Shown here: positions 9,455-17,649 of the stretch, in pieces | Layout of the letters: every line of letters begins with the position of its first letter | How positions within the stretch are numbered: position 1 is the first letter of the stretch | Source: Verrucomicrobium sp. | Lineage (GTDB): Bacteria; Verrucomicrobiota; Verrucomicrobiia; Methylacidiphilales; UBA1321 | NCBI GenBank assembly: GCA_017849585.1 | Contig: JAFIGT010000017.1 | Coordinates: 179,276-243,275 of the forward strand | Reading direction: 5' to 3' | Length of the DNA stretch: 64,000 nucleotides | Notes under the pieces: model-generated | The model's database searches: none | What the model saw: only the letters and a program-made list of their open reading frames with translations | What the model was told of the DNA's origin: nothing | Translations under genes and position numbers: made by a program

Positions 9455-10438
9455 TTAAGCGCGGTAGGAACGCATGCGGTGACGGGTCCAGGCGCGAACC
9501 AAAATGGCGATCAGGTTGAGCAAGAAGGTGAGCAACAGCAGCACTACGACCGTCGCAAAGAGCAGGGGCCGCGTGCGGTCCACATTGGGCGATTGCGTGG
9601 CGAGGATGTAGATGTGGTAGCCGAGCTCCATGAACTGGTCGGTGATGCTCTGCGGTAGGTGTGCGAGGTAATAGGCCGCACCCGTGAACATGATCGGAGC
9701 CACTTCACCCGCGCCGCGGCTGACGGCAAGAATGCCGCCAGTGATGATGCCGGGCGCGGCTTGCGGCAGAACGATCTGGCGCAGCGTTTGCAGCTTGGTC
9801 GCGCCGAGACCGAGCGCGGCATCGCGCAAGGGGAGCGGCACGCTGCGAAGCGCCTGCTCCGTGCTGACGACCACGACCGGCATGGTGAGCACCGCCAGCG
9901 TGAGCGCCGCCCAGATCACGGCCGGCTTGCCGAAGACCGGACTGGCCGTGTGTAGCACGTAGTCATCGATCGAACCGCCGATGAAGTAAACGAAGAAGCC
10001 AAGACCGAACAGTCCGAAAATAATCGACGGTACGCCCGCGAGATTATTCACCGCGCTGCGGATGATGCGCGTGGTCCATGCGTTCGGGTCGGAAAATTCG
10101 TTGAGATAAATGCCGCTGATCACTCCGACCGGCATCACCAGCACGGTCATCAGGAACACGAGTAGGATCGTGCCGAAAACCATCTCGAACACGCCCGCGT
10201 TGTGGACGTCGAACATCCCGCTGCTGTCCTGACTTGTCGCGCTGCCGAAGAGAAAGGAGGGGTTGAGCCCATGAAAACCTTGCGAGAAAATGTACGCCAC
10301 CAAGAGGGCCACGACGCCGACGAGAAAGAACGCCACGCTGCGAAACAGCGCGGTGAAGAGCGTTGTCTGGCTCAACGTCGGGGCGCTCGTCAAATCGAGC
10401 GGCTGACCTGACACATCGCTTTGGGGGATGGCACTCAT
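9455..10438 (-). CDS. pstA: Phosphate ABC transporter permease PstA
   Basis: PstA is one of two inner-membrane permease subunits of the phosphate transporter. The protein is 327 residues, with about six membrane segments and the permease-ATPase coupling motif around DAALGLGATKLQTLRQIVLPQAAPG in two overlapping parts (ALGLGATK, then QIVLPQA). The segment NLAGVPSIIFGLFGLGFFV is typical of PstA. I chose the ATG at 10438 because it overlaps the pstC stop as ATGA, a sign of translational coupling; the frame continues upstream to 10786 but that part is inside pstC. Confidence 0.95.
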   Translation of the reverse strand: MSAIPQSDVSGQPLDLTSAPTLSQTTLFTALFRSVAFFLVGVVALLVAYIFSQGFHGLNPSFLFGSATSQDSSGMFDVHNAGVFEMVFGTILLVFLMTVLVMPVGVISGIYLNEFSDPNAWTTRIIRSAVNNLAGVPSIIFGLFGLGFFVYFIGGSIDDYVLHTASPVFGKPAVIWAALTLAVLTMPVVVVSTEQALRSVPLPLRDAALGLGATKLQTLRQIVLPQAAPGIITGGILAVSRGAGEVAPIMFTGAAYYLAHLPQSITDQFMELGYHIYILATQSPNVDRTRPLLFATVVVLLLLTFLLNLIAILVRAWTRHRMRSYRA

Positions 10439-11679
10439 GAGGTCGCCTCCTGAGAGGTTCGCTGTCCCTCGAGCCGCGCGCGCAGCCGTTGCAAAATGAC
10501 ATCGGCAAACACATTGCCGACGAACGTGATGACGAAGAGGATGAATCCGATCAGGAACAACACGCGATAATGCGGGCTGTCGACCGGCGCATCGGCCAGT
10601 TCCGCCGCAATCGCTGCCGTGGCCGTGCGGCAGGATTGGAAAATGGACGGACTGAGAATTGACGCGTTGCCGCTGGCCATCAGCACCACCATCGTCTCGC
10701 CAATCGCGCGGCCAAAACCGAGAATCACGGCGGCAAAGATGCCGGGACATGCCGCGGGCACCATCACGCGGACCGTGGCATGCCACTCGGTGGCTCCCAT
10801 CGCGCGGGCGGCGTCCTTGTGCGTTTGCGGCACGGCGGAGAGGGCATCCTCGGCGATGGTGAAGATGACTGGGATCAAGGCCAGCGCGAGCGCGACGCTG
10901 GCGACGAAGGTGTTCAGCCGCACCTCATAGCCGAACAGCCATTGGAATAAACTCGCGAGGGCAATGAGTGCAAGAAAGCCGAGCACAACGGAAGGCACTC
11001 CGGCGAGGAGTTCGATCACCGGCTTCACCACTTCACGAACCGTGCCGGAGGCCAATTGCGAGACGTAGATGGCCGCCATGAGCGAGAGCGGTACGGCCAT
11101 GAGCAGCGACAGTACGGCGATCTTCACACTGCCGAAAAAGAGCGGCACCAGATTGTATTTTTCCACCAGTGATGTGGGTTGCCAGATGAACTCCGCTTTC
11201 GTGTACTCTTGCCAGCGGTAAGGCAATAGCAGCATCGGCCACGAGACGGTGTTCAGCTTGGAATCGGGATTCGGATGCGCGGCGAGTTCCTCGTTGCGGG
11301 AGGCGACAAGATCCTTCAGGACATCCGGGCTCAGCGGACGGATTTTGTCCACCGGTTGACTGAGATAAACGGCCAGTTGTTCGCTCGACAGATCGACCGC
11401 TTTTTCCGGCGTGATCAATTCCGCAGAGCGCGCCGTGTCCACCTGACCGAGGATCAGGGGGAGGCACTCGCGCGCGACGAAAATAAAGATCAGCAGGATG
11501 GCAAAAATGGCGGTAAGGGAGACCAGAAAGATTCCCTTTTCAACAAACGTCTCGCGCCAGGATTCGCCCTTTTCATAGAGCGCCGTACGCAACTCGAGTT
11601 CAAGCTGGCGCGACACGTCCACGACAGGCGGCATCGCGCCCGTGGCGGAATCGATCGGATCTTGCAAGGTGGTCGGCAT
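10435..11679 (-). CDS. pstC: Phosphate ABC transporter permease PstC
   Basis: PstC pairs with PstA to form the phosphate channel. The 414 residues are longer than the usual ~300: a cytosolic N-terminal helix (about 1-50), a first membrane segment (about 52-75), then an extra ~100-residue region predicted to face the periplasm (TPEKAVDLSSEQLAVYL...), before the conserved permease core (AGVPSVVLGFLALIAL; AARAMGATEWHATVRVMVP). An alternative GTG start at 11709 would lie inside a strong GC hairpin, so I prefer the ATG at 11679. Neither start has a clear Shine-Dalgarno sequence. Confidence 0.93.
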   Translation of the reverse strand: MPTTLQDPIDSATGAMPPVVDVSRQLELELRTALYEKGESWRETFVEKGIFLVSLTAIFAILLIFIFVARECLPLILGQVDTARSAELITPEKAVDLSSEQLAVYLSQPVDKIRPLSPDVLKDLVASRNEELAAHPNPDSKLNTVSWPMLLLPYRWQEYTKAEFIWQPTSLVEKYNLVPLFFGSVKIAVLSLLMAVPLSLMAAIYVSQLASGTVREVVKPVIELLAGVPSVVLGFLALIALASLFQWLFGYEVRLNTFVASVALALALIPVIFTIAEDALSAVPQTHKDAARAMGATEWHATVRVMVPAACPGIFAAVILGFGRAIGETMVVLMASGNASILSPSIFQSCRTATAAIAAELADAPVDSPHYRVLFLIGFILFVITFVGNVFADVILQRLRARLEGQRTSQEATS

Positions 11680-11707
11680 GAGAAAATTGTTTGAGAAGAG
11701 AGGGATC

Positions 11708-11739
11708 ACCCCCCCCGGCGCGTTGCGCTGGGGGGGGGT
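11708..11739. repeat. GC-rich hairpin between pstS and pstC
   Basis: A run of eight C (11709-11716) and a run of nine G (11730-11738), flanked by A and T, form a stem of eight to nine G-C pairs around a 13-nt core that can itself pair (GCGC/GCGC). It lies in the pstS-pstC gap on the transcribed strand without a T-run. Such stem-loops in pst operons can protect or uncouple the abundant upstream pstS message; here that is inference. Confidence 0.6.
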
Positions 11740-11775
11740 AAAGGATCATGAGTGGCAGCGGTTGCGGTCAACTGG

Positions 11776-13128
11776 CTATTTTTGCGTTAACTGGGCGAGC
11801 TTCTCCTCGCGGGCGGCGAGTGAGGCTTCCCGCTCGGCCACGGTGAGTTCGCGGCGGGCGATGCTTTCCTCGCGCTTGGCGACCGCTTCTTCACGGAACA
11901 TCACGCTCTTTTCGCGATCAGCGATCATCGTGCGGAATTGATTCAGCAGACTCGTCGAGAGGACCGGTTGCTTCGCATTCGGATCAACCGGACCGGTCAG
12001 CGCGTTGAGCGCCTCGGTGGCGGAAGTCGTAGCGGGTGCGGCGCTTGCTGTTGCCGTCGGGGCAGGAGTCGGAGTGACTGCGGCAAGAATCGGAGCGGGC
12101 GTTTCCACTTTCACTTCCGCAACAGGTTGGGATACCGCAGGAGCCGGGGGTGTCGGCGCAGTGTAAGCGGCCATTTCGCCCGACGTGGCGGGGGCGGGAG
12201 TAATCGTCACGGCCGGCTTCTCTTCGACTAACGGCGCGGGTTTGTTTTCCGGAGCAGGCGTTGTTTTCGCCACCGGCTTCGGCAACGTGCCGGGCAGCGG
12301 ATAGTAGCCAACTAGAGCGACAATCTTCTGACCTTCCGCGCTACGCACCCACTTGACGAACTTCTCGATTTCCGGATCGGTCGAGCGCGGGTTCAGATAG
12401 AAATTCAACGAGCGGGAGAGCGGGTAGATACCGCCTTCCACATTTTCTTGCGTCGGCGCGGTCGCCACATCGCTCTCGGTGCGGCGCAATTTCAGCGCCT
12501 TCACCCCGTGGGAATACCCGATGCCGCCATAGCCGATGCCCTTGGTGTCTTTACTGATCGCATCGATCAGCGCCGCCGTACCGGCGAGCGTTTGCGCGCG
12601 CGGCGAGAAATCCTTTTCCAGCAGGACTTCTTCCTTGAAGAATGCATAGGTGCCCGAGTTCGACTCGCGGCTGTAGAGCACAATGGGCTGGTCAGAGCCA
12701 CCGACTTGCTTCCAGTTGGTGATTTCGCCGCGAAAGATTTTGCCCAGCGTCGGCAGCGAGATTTCCGTCAGTGGATTCGAGGCGTTGACGAAGACCGCCA
12801 CGCCGTCGAGACAGGTCTTGTACTGGATCGGCTTGATTCCGGAATTTACGAGGAAGTCCTGGATTTCCTTCGGTTTGATCAGTCGCGACGCGGCGGCGAT
12901 GTCCGTCGTGTTATTGCGCAGTGCGGCGATGCCGGTGCCGGAGCCCCCGCCCGTGACCTGGATGTTCACATCGGGATGCTTCTTCATGTACTCCTGCGCC
13001 CATTTCTGGTTCAGGATGACCATCGTATCCGAGCCTTTGATGGTGATTTCCGCAGAGCGTGCGGACAAGCCCGTAACGCTGAGAGTGGTGCTGACCAGAA
13101 AGCCGAGTAATAGATAACGTGCAAACAT
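11776..13128 (-). CDS. pstS: Phosphate-binding protein PstS with a long C-terminal extension
   Basis: PstS captures phosphate in the periplasm. After a signal peptide (about 1-25, MFARYLLLGFLVSTTLSV...), residues 28-280 are a standard phosphate-binding domain: ITIKGSDTMVILNQKW, VTGGGSGTGIAAL, SRESNSGTYAFFKEEVL and KGIGYGGIGY. Residues about 281-390 form a Pro/Ala/Thr-rich linker, and 395-450 a charged heptad coil with about six 'RExxhxx' repeats. This extension is unusual for PstS (normally 320-350 residues) and may anchor or oligomerise the protein. The Shine-Dalgarno AAGGAG is clear and could be masked by an upstream CTCC. Confidence 0.93.
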   Translation of the reverse strand: MFARYLLLGFLVSTTLSVTGLSARSAEITIKGSDTMVILNQKWAQEYMKKHPDVNIQVTGGGSGTGIAALRNNTTDIAAASRLIKPKEIQDFLVNSGIKPIQYKTCLDGVAVFVNASNPLTEISLPTLGKIFRGEITNWKQVGGSDQPIVLYSRESNSGTYAFFKEEVLLEKDFSPRAQTLAGTAALIDAISKDTKGIGYGGIGYSHGVKALKLRRTESDVATAPTQENVEGGIYPLSRSLNFYLNPRSTDPEIEKFVKWVRSAEGQKIVALVGYYPLPGTLPKPVAKTTPAPENKPAPLVEEKPAVTITPAPATSGEMAAYTAPTPPAPAVSQPVAEVKVETPAPILAAVTPTPAPTATASAAPATTSATEALNALTGPVDPNAKQPVLSTSLLNQFRTMIADREKSVMFREEAVAKREESIARRELTVAEREASLAAREEKLAQLTQK

Positions 13129-13280
13129 GGAACTCCTTTTTTAGGAGGCCAAGGTGAACCGCGATTTCGTCAAAATGATGACTGCCAAGTGCCGAAAGGG
13201 TGAATCCTGTTTTACGGAAGTAAACTATCAGGAAGGCTATTTCCTTGCGAAGACGGCACGTAATCGGCTAATCGGGTAGC

Positions 13281-14603
13281 ATGCGCGCGTTCAACTGGCG
13301 ATTCTGGCAGTGGAGCCTCGCCACGCAAATTCTGGTTGGCTTGCTCATCGGCGCGTCCTGCGGTCTGCTGGTGCAGGCTTTGGGGACCGGAGCGCGCCTT
13401 GATGCATTCATTACGAATGTCACAGCTCCAGTCGGCCAGATTTTTCTGCGGCTGATCTTCATGGTGATTGTGCCGCTGGTCATCTCCGCCATTGCCTTGG
13501 GCGTGGCAGGCATGGGCGATTTGCGGCAACTGGGCCGCGTGGGAGTGAAGTGTCTTGGCATGACGCTGCTTCTGGCCGGGGCTAGCGTGGCAATCGGGCT
13601 GGTGCTGGTGAACGTGATTCAGCCCGGTCATTACCTGAGCGCGGAAAAAAGCGCGGCGTTGGAGAAACAATACGGCAGTGCAGCGCAGGAAAAGGTAACG
13701 CAAGGCGGGCAGTCGGTCTCCGTGACTGGATTTCTGCTGGGGCTGATCCCCACAAATCCCATTGCGGAAGCCGCAAAGATTTTTACCGCGCAGGACGATG
13801 GCAAAGCCTTGCTCGCAGTCATGGTGTTCAGCGTGTTGGTCGGGTTGGCGATAATATCATGCCCGGAGGAAAGGACGCGGGCCCTCACGGCCTTTTTTGA
13901 TTCGGTCTTCACGATCAGTTTGAAGATCATTGATTTTGCCATGAAGCTCGCCCCAGTCTGCGTGGCCTGTCTCGCGTTTAATGTCACCGCTCGGCTCGGC
14001 TTCGAGATTGTGACAACGCTTGGCGCGTACGTTGTCACCGTGATGCTCGGTTACCTGATTCATGGACTGGTCACGTACCCGGTCGTCCTGCGCACGCTGG
14101 GAGGGAAATCGCCCATCGCGTTCTATCGCGAGATTCAGGAGGTCATCTACACCGCGTTTGGCACCTCCTCCAGCAACGCCACCCTCCCGGTCTCGCTCGA
14201 AGTGGCGGAACAAAAACTGAAGCTGCCGCCGCAACTCTCCCGCTTCGTGCTCACGGTCGGCGCGACGGCGAATCAAAACGGGACCGCGCTCTATGAAGGC
14301 GTGACGGTGCTCTTTCTCGCACAAGTCTTCGGCGTGGATCTCTCGTTGGGCCAGCAAATCGTCGTGGCCTTGCTCTGCATCTTGGCGGGCATCGGCACGG
14401 CGGGAGTGCCGGGTGGTTCGCTTCCGCTCGTGGTCGGCGTGCTTGTGACGGTGGGTGTGCCCGGCGAAGCGATTGCGATCATTCTGGGGATCGACCGCTT
14501 CCTCGACATGTGCCGCACGGTGCTCAATGTCACCGGCGATCTGGTCATCGCTGTCGTCGTCGCCGGAAAGGATCGGGGTGGGGCATTGCCCCCCCAAGCT
14601 TAA
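13281..14603 (+). CDS. Dicarboxylate/amino-acid:cation symporter (DAACS family)
   Basis: A 440-residue membrane transporter of the GltP/DctA family that imports glutamate, aspartate or C4-dicarboxylates with H+ or Na+. The first hairpin region has the serine-rich motif SSSNATLPVSLE and is followed by the substrate-site motif ATANQNGTALYEG (NMDGTA in most relatives, here NQNGTA). The second re-entrant loop reads GIGTAGVPGGSLP, and the last helix region IDRFLDMCRTVLNVTGD contains the conserved Asp and Arg. Substrate is not determined; the change to NQNGTA is worth noting. It is transcribed away from pstS and converges with proC, overlapping it by four bases. Confidence 0.92.
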   Translation: MRAFNWRFWQWSLATQILVGLLIGASCGLLVQALGTGARLDAFITNVTAPVGQIFLRLIFMVIVPLVISAIALGVAGMGDLRQLGRVGVKCLGMTLLLAGASVAIGLVLVNVIQPGHYLSAEKSAALEKQYGSAAQEKVTQGGQSVSVTGFLLGLIPTNPIAEAAKIFTAQDDGKALLAVMVFSVLVGLAIISCPEERTRALTAFFDSVFTISLKIIDFAMKLAPVCVACLAFNVTARLGFEIVTTLGAYVVTVMLGYLIHGLVTYPVVLRTLGGKSPIAFYREIQEVIYTAFGTSSSNATLPVSLEVAEQKLKLPPQLSRFVLTVGATANQNGTALYEGVTVLFLAQVFGVDLSLGQQIVVALLCILAGIGTAGVPGGSLPLVVGVLVTVGVPGEAIAIILGIDRFLDMCRTVLNVTGDLVIAVVVAGKDRGGALPPQA

Positions 14604-15409
14604 GCCGCGCCTAATTCGTCGGCGCGTTTTTTCGCGGCGGCGATGGCCTTCACCAGGATTTCACGCCACTGTTCGGTCTCCAGAATTTCGCAGGCGGCGA
14701 CAGTAGTACCCTTGGGACTTTTCACCGCATCCGCGAGAGTGGAAGGTTCGAGCTTGGTTTCCCGCACCATCAAGGCGGAGCCGATGGTCGTTTGAATCGC
14801 CAGTTCCCGGGCGAGTTCTTTCGAGAGACCTTGTTTGATGCCTGCCGTGATCATCGCTTCGATGAAATAGAACACATAGGCCGGGCCGCTTCCGCTGGTC
14901 GCCGTTACAGCATTGATTTGTTTTTCCTCCACGCGACTGGCGAAGCCGCCCGAGCTCAGGAGCTTCATCACCAACGCATCATCCTGCGGCGTGGCGTTGC
15001 GGCCCAGCGCATAGGCGCACGCGCCCGCGCCGACGAGCACCGGCGTGTTCGGCATGCAACGGACGACACGAGCGCGCTTGTCCAGGGCGCTTTCCAGCTT
15101 GATGAGCGAGATGCCCGCGGCGATGGAGATCACGAGCTTGTTCGCGCTAGCGGCGCGCAATTGTGGCAGCACGTCGTTGATCACCTGCGGTTTCACCGCG
15201 ATGATGATCAGGTCGGCAGCGCGGGCCACTTCCGCATTGTCCGAGGTCCAGTGCACGGTCTGCGGTGGGAATTTTGAAAGGAAGACGTCTTGGGTGCCGT
15301 CATTGGGGGAGGCGATAAGCAAGTCGCTGGGCGCGGCCACGTTCTGGCGCACGATGCCCTGCGCGAGGGCGAGGGCCATTTTGCCCGAGCCGATAAATCC
15401 GATTTTCAT
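14600..15409 (-). CDS. proC: Pyrroline-5-carboxylate reductase
   Basis: ProC reduces 1-pyrroline-5-carboxylate to proline with NAD(P)H in the cytosol. The 269 residues start MKIGFIGSGKMALALAQG with the Rossmann GxGxxA motif, continue with IIIAVKPQ and SIAAGISL, and have the family signature around RCMPNTPVLVGAGACAYA and TATSGSGPAYVFYFIEA. I chose the ATG at 15409 because the Rossmann fold begins immediately; an upstream frame to 15511 has no homologous content. The stop overlaps the convergent symporter stop. Confidence 0.95.
   Translation of the reverse strand: MKIGFIGSGKMALALAQGIVRQNVAAPSDLLIASPNDGTQDVFLSKFPPQTVHWTSDNAEVARAADLIIIAVKPQVINDVLPQLRAASANKLVISIAAGISLIKLESALDKRARVVRCMPNTPVLVGAGACAYALGRNATPQDDALVMKLLSSGGFASRVEEKQINAVTATSGSGPAYVFYFIEAMITAGIKQGLSKELARELAIQTTIGSALMVRETKLEPSTLADAVKSPKGTTVAACEILETEQWREILVKAIAAAKKRADELGAA
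14606..14632 (+). terminator. Probable terminator of the symporter gene, inside the proC 3' end
   Basis: A CGCGCC (14606-14611) and GGCGCG (14621-14626) stem with a 9-nt loop is followed by TTTTTT. It begins three bases after the symporter stop codon and lies within the antisense end of proC. Confidence 0.65.
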
Positions 15410-15459
15410 GCGAAACACCTTACTCGGCTCGGCGAGGATTTCGATGTCTATTTTTAAGC

Positions 15460-15486
15460 TAAACTCATGCTCGAAATGGGCGATAC
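15460..15486 (+). promoter_or_regulatory. Candidate sigma-28 (FliA)-type promoter
   Basis: TAAA (15460-15463), 15 bases, then GGCGATAC (15479-15486), close to the FliA consensus TAAA-N15-GCCGATAA (6 of 8 in the -10). It lies 26 bases before the response regulator ATG. Pattern match by eye only. Confidence 0.4.
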
Positions 15487-15512
15487 ACCCTACGGGACAG
15501 CACGAACACACG

Positions 15513-16310
15513 ATGAATTACGTCTTATGCATTGATGACGACGTCGTGGCGCAACGGCTCTACTCAATTCTCCTGAAGAATGCCGGCTATGAAGTGGTCA
15601 ACGCCACTTCGGCCTCCATGGCGATTGAGAAGATCGAACAGCAACGCTACACCGCCGCCATCCTGGATTATATGATCCCGGATTTGAACGGTCTGGATTT
15701 GGCCGGACGGATTCGTCGTCATGCGGAGGAATCCATTCGTAAGCTGCCACTCATCGTTTGCAGTGCCTCGCTGGATCGCAAGGCTGTACAGCAATTCACC
15801 CTCCTGGGTGTCCGCCATTTTCTCGTCAAACCCATCGAGAAGGAACTGCTCAAGCAGACCTTGATCCGTGCTGCGGGTACGCAATGGGATGGCAAAGCCA
15901 TCACGAGCCTGGAGCTGATTTGCTGCAATCTCGGCGTTGAATCCACCACGGCGCTTGAACTCCTCCAACAGGCGGCCGAGCAACTGCGTGTCCAGTACGC
16001 CCAATTGCGAGAGGCTACCAGCGCGCGCGAGGAAGCCGCCGTCAAAATGGGCTGCTCCTCCCTCCGCTCCACTTTGTGCAATCTTGGATTACGCTCCGAC
16101 GATGAGTGGATGATGGATGTTCGCGGTCTGGTCACCGCTGTGGAAGCCGGCTTCGGATCGCCCACTGCCGACCTGGAAGGGCTGCTGGCCCGGCTGGAAG
16201 GCGCGTTTGACCGCCTCCACGAAGATTTGGGCAAATTAAAGGAGCCGCAATTGGCCAGCGCATCGATCACCGTCAAGCCAGATACGGCGACATCGGAAAT
16301 AGCACATTAG
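15513..16310 (+). CDS. Response regulator with receiver domain and helical C-terminus
   Basis: A 265-residue cytosolic response regulator. Residues 1-122 are a receiver domain with acidic IDDD (7-10), phospho-Asp in LDYMIPDLNGLD, the Ser/Thr of CSAS and the conserved Lys of VKPIEK. The rest (about 125-265) is mostly helical, with no recognisable DNA-binding, GGDEF, EAL or HPt domain, so it probably works by protein contact. The start at 15513 begins the receiver fold exactly; the upstream frame is antisense to proC. A sigma-28-like promoter upstream suggests a link to motility. Confidence 0.85.
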   Translation: MNYVLCIDDDVVAQRLYSILLKNAGYEVVNATSASMAIEKIEQQRYTAAILDYMIPDLNGLDLAGRIRRHAEESIRKLPLIVCSASLDRKAVQQFTLLGVRHFLVKPIEKELLKQTLIRAAGTQWDGKAITSLELICCNLGVESTTALELLQQAAEQLRVQYAQLREATSAREEAAVKMGCSSLRSTLCNLGLRSDDEWMMDVRGLVTAVEAGFGSPTADLEGLLARLEGAFDRLHEDLGKLKEPQLASASITVKPDTATSEIAH

Positions 16311-16316
16311 TGCTGC

Positions 16317-16538
16317 CTAAAAGCTTGTTTTATACTTGAGTAGATCGAGTTTACTCGTATCGGAATCGCGTTCACGATTCTTGTCGGTCGTTCCATAATT
16401 GGCTGATTGCCGCTCGGTTGCATCCAGCGCGGTGAGACCGTCCTTGTTCGGCGACGAGGCGCAGCCACTCATGACCGTTAGCAGGGCCAGAACGAGTACA
16501 AACTGTCCTGGAAGATGAAAAAGCTTAATAGGAGCCAT
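16317..16538 (-). CDS. Small lipoprotein of unknown function
   Basis: A 73-residue predicted lipoprotein. From the ATG at 16538 it has a charged start, a hydrophobic stretch (FVLVLALLTV) and a lipobox MSGC with the lipidated Cys at 26. The mature part is short and polar (SSPNKDGLTALDATERQ...), ending KYKTSF. An ATG at 16580 would put 14 extra residues before the signal, so I prefer 16538; no clear Shine-Dalgarno sequence decides it. It is convergent with the response regulator gene, six bases apart. Confidence 0.65.
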   Translation of the reverse strand: MAPIKLFHLPGQFVLVLALLTVMSGCASSPNKDGLTALDATERQSANYGTTDKNRERDSDTSKLDLLKYKTSF

Positions 16539-16722
16539 AAGTTGGACTGTTGTTTTTGAGGATTGTATCGAAATGAGCATTCTTGTAAATTACAGAGAGC
16601 GTCAATCTTTCGATATGATTCGCACTACTTCGCTACGAATTCAAGGGCGGAAGGCCGGCCTTGAAAAAAGGGGTGACTTTCAAAAAGACCGAAACTTTTT
16701 GGCAACCGTAGCGTCTGTCGTA

Positions 16723-17643
16723 ATGGACATGAAATCTCCTTTCTGCGGTGTGCTCTGGATTGTGGCCTTTTGTCTTGCGGCGGCGACAGATTTGCGTGCT
16801 GTTAATATTGTCACTACGGAAGGCACAACGACCAATACGGTGGGGACACCCGTTACGGCCACGAACTGGAGTACAGGCTGGGGTAGTGGCGGCTACGATG
16901 GGCTCGACTATGTGGGCGTCGTGAACGGTACTGCCACCGGTGGCGGTAGCGCCGATGGCTATTACAGCAGCGGCGTTTATCTCGGGAATGGTTGGGTGAT
17001 CACGGCGGCGCACGTCGGTTCAGGGGAGTTTACGCTCGGGGGCTATACATATTCGATCGTGGCAGGCTCTACGACCACGGTGCAAAACGGAGTGGATTTG
17101 CTGATGTTCCAGATCGACACTTCGTCTTCGACGTTGCCTACCACATCTTTGACCCTCAGTCAGACTAGCCCTACACTTGGTAAAGAAGTGGTGATGATTG
17201 GTTGTGCGGGTCAGGTCGAAAGCTGGGGCGTGAACACGGTTTCTCAATTCCAGACCGGAACAAAATTTGGCCAGCCAGTCTATAGCGTCACGTATAATCT
17301 TTCTGTAACAGCGACCAGTAGTACCGGGGTGGTTACCACCTACACCTCCAACGATTTTGGCACCGACCATTCCGATACGAATTCAGCTCAAGTCGTGGCG
17401 GGAGATTCTGGGGGTGCGGCATTCATTTACAATAGTACGACTGGCACGTGGGAATTGGCAGGGATTCTCGAGGCAGTGGCTGCTGATGGTGATTCTTACA
17501 TGGTGAATCTGGCTGCCTACAAGACGCAGATTGCCGCCATTATGGCGTCTGCCGTCCCCGAGCCCACGACTTACGCCATGGTGGCGATGGGGGCGGGAAC
17601 GATTCTCCTCGCGGCGCGCAAGCGGCGGCGCAACGGCTGTTGA
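16723..17643 (+). CDS. Secreted trypsin-like serine protease with PEP-CTERM anchor
   Basis: A 306-residue exported chymotrypsin-fold peptidase. A signal peptide (about 1-26) is followed by the catalytic triad: His97 in ITAAHV, Asp125 in NGVDLLMFQID, and Ser229 in AGDSGGAAF. The C-terminus has a PEP-CTERM sorting signal: VPEP (278-281), a hydrophobic helix and a basic tail RKRRR. Such proteins are processed by exosortase and attached to the surface or extracellular matrix. I chose the ATG at 16723 because the signal peptide starts there; an ATG two codons later is equally possible. No exosortase gene is in the window. Confidence 0.88.
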   Translation: MDMKSPFCGVLWIVAFCLAAATDLRAVNIVTTEGTTTNTVGTPVTATNWSTGWGSGGYDGLDYVGVVNGTATGGGSADGYYSSGVYLGNGWVITAAHVGSGEFTLGGYTYSIVAGSTTTVQNGVDLLMFQIDTSSSTLPTTSLTLSQTSPTLGKEVVMIGCAGQVESWGVNTVSQFQTGTKFGQPVYSVTYNLSVTATSSTGVVTTYTSNDFGTDHSDTNSAQVVAGDSGGAAFIYNSTTGTWELAGILEAVAADGDSYMVNLAAYKTQIAAIMASAVPEPTTYAMVAMGAGTILLAARKRRRNGC

Positions 17644-17649
17644 TCCTAT

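Noticed and set aside
9455..10786. Longer pstA frame starting at 10786
   Set aside because: The first 116 codons lie inside pstC in another frame and have no permease features; the ATGA overlap at 10438 fits better.
13129..13280. Pho box upstream of pstS
   Set aside because: Expected for a pst operon, but no pair of CTGTCAT-like or TTAACA-like direct repeats with 11-base period was visible.
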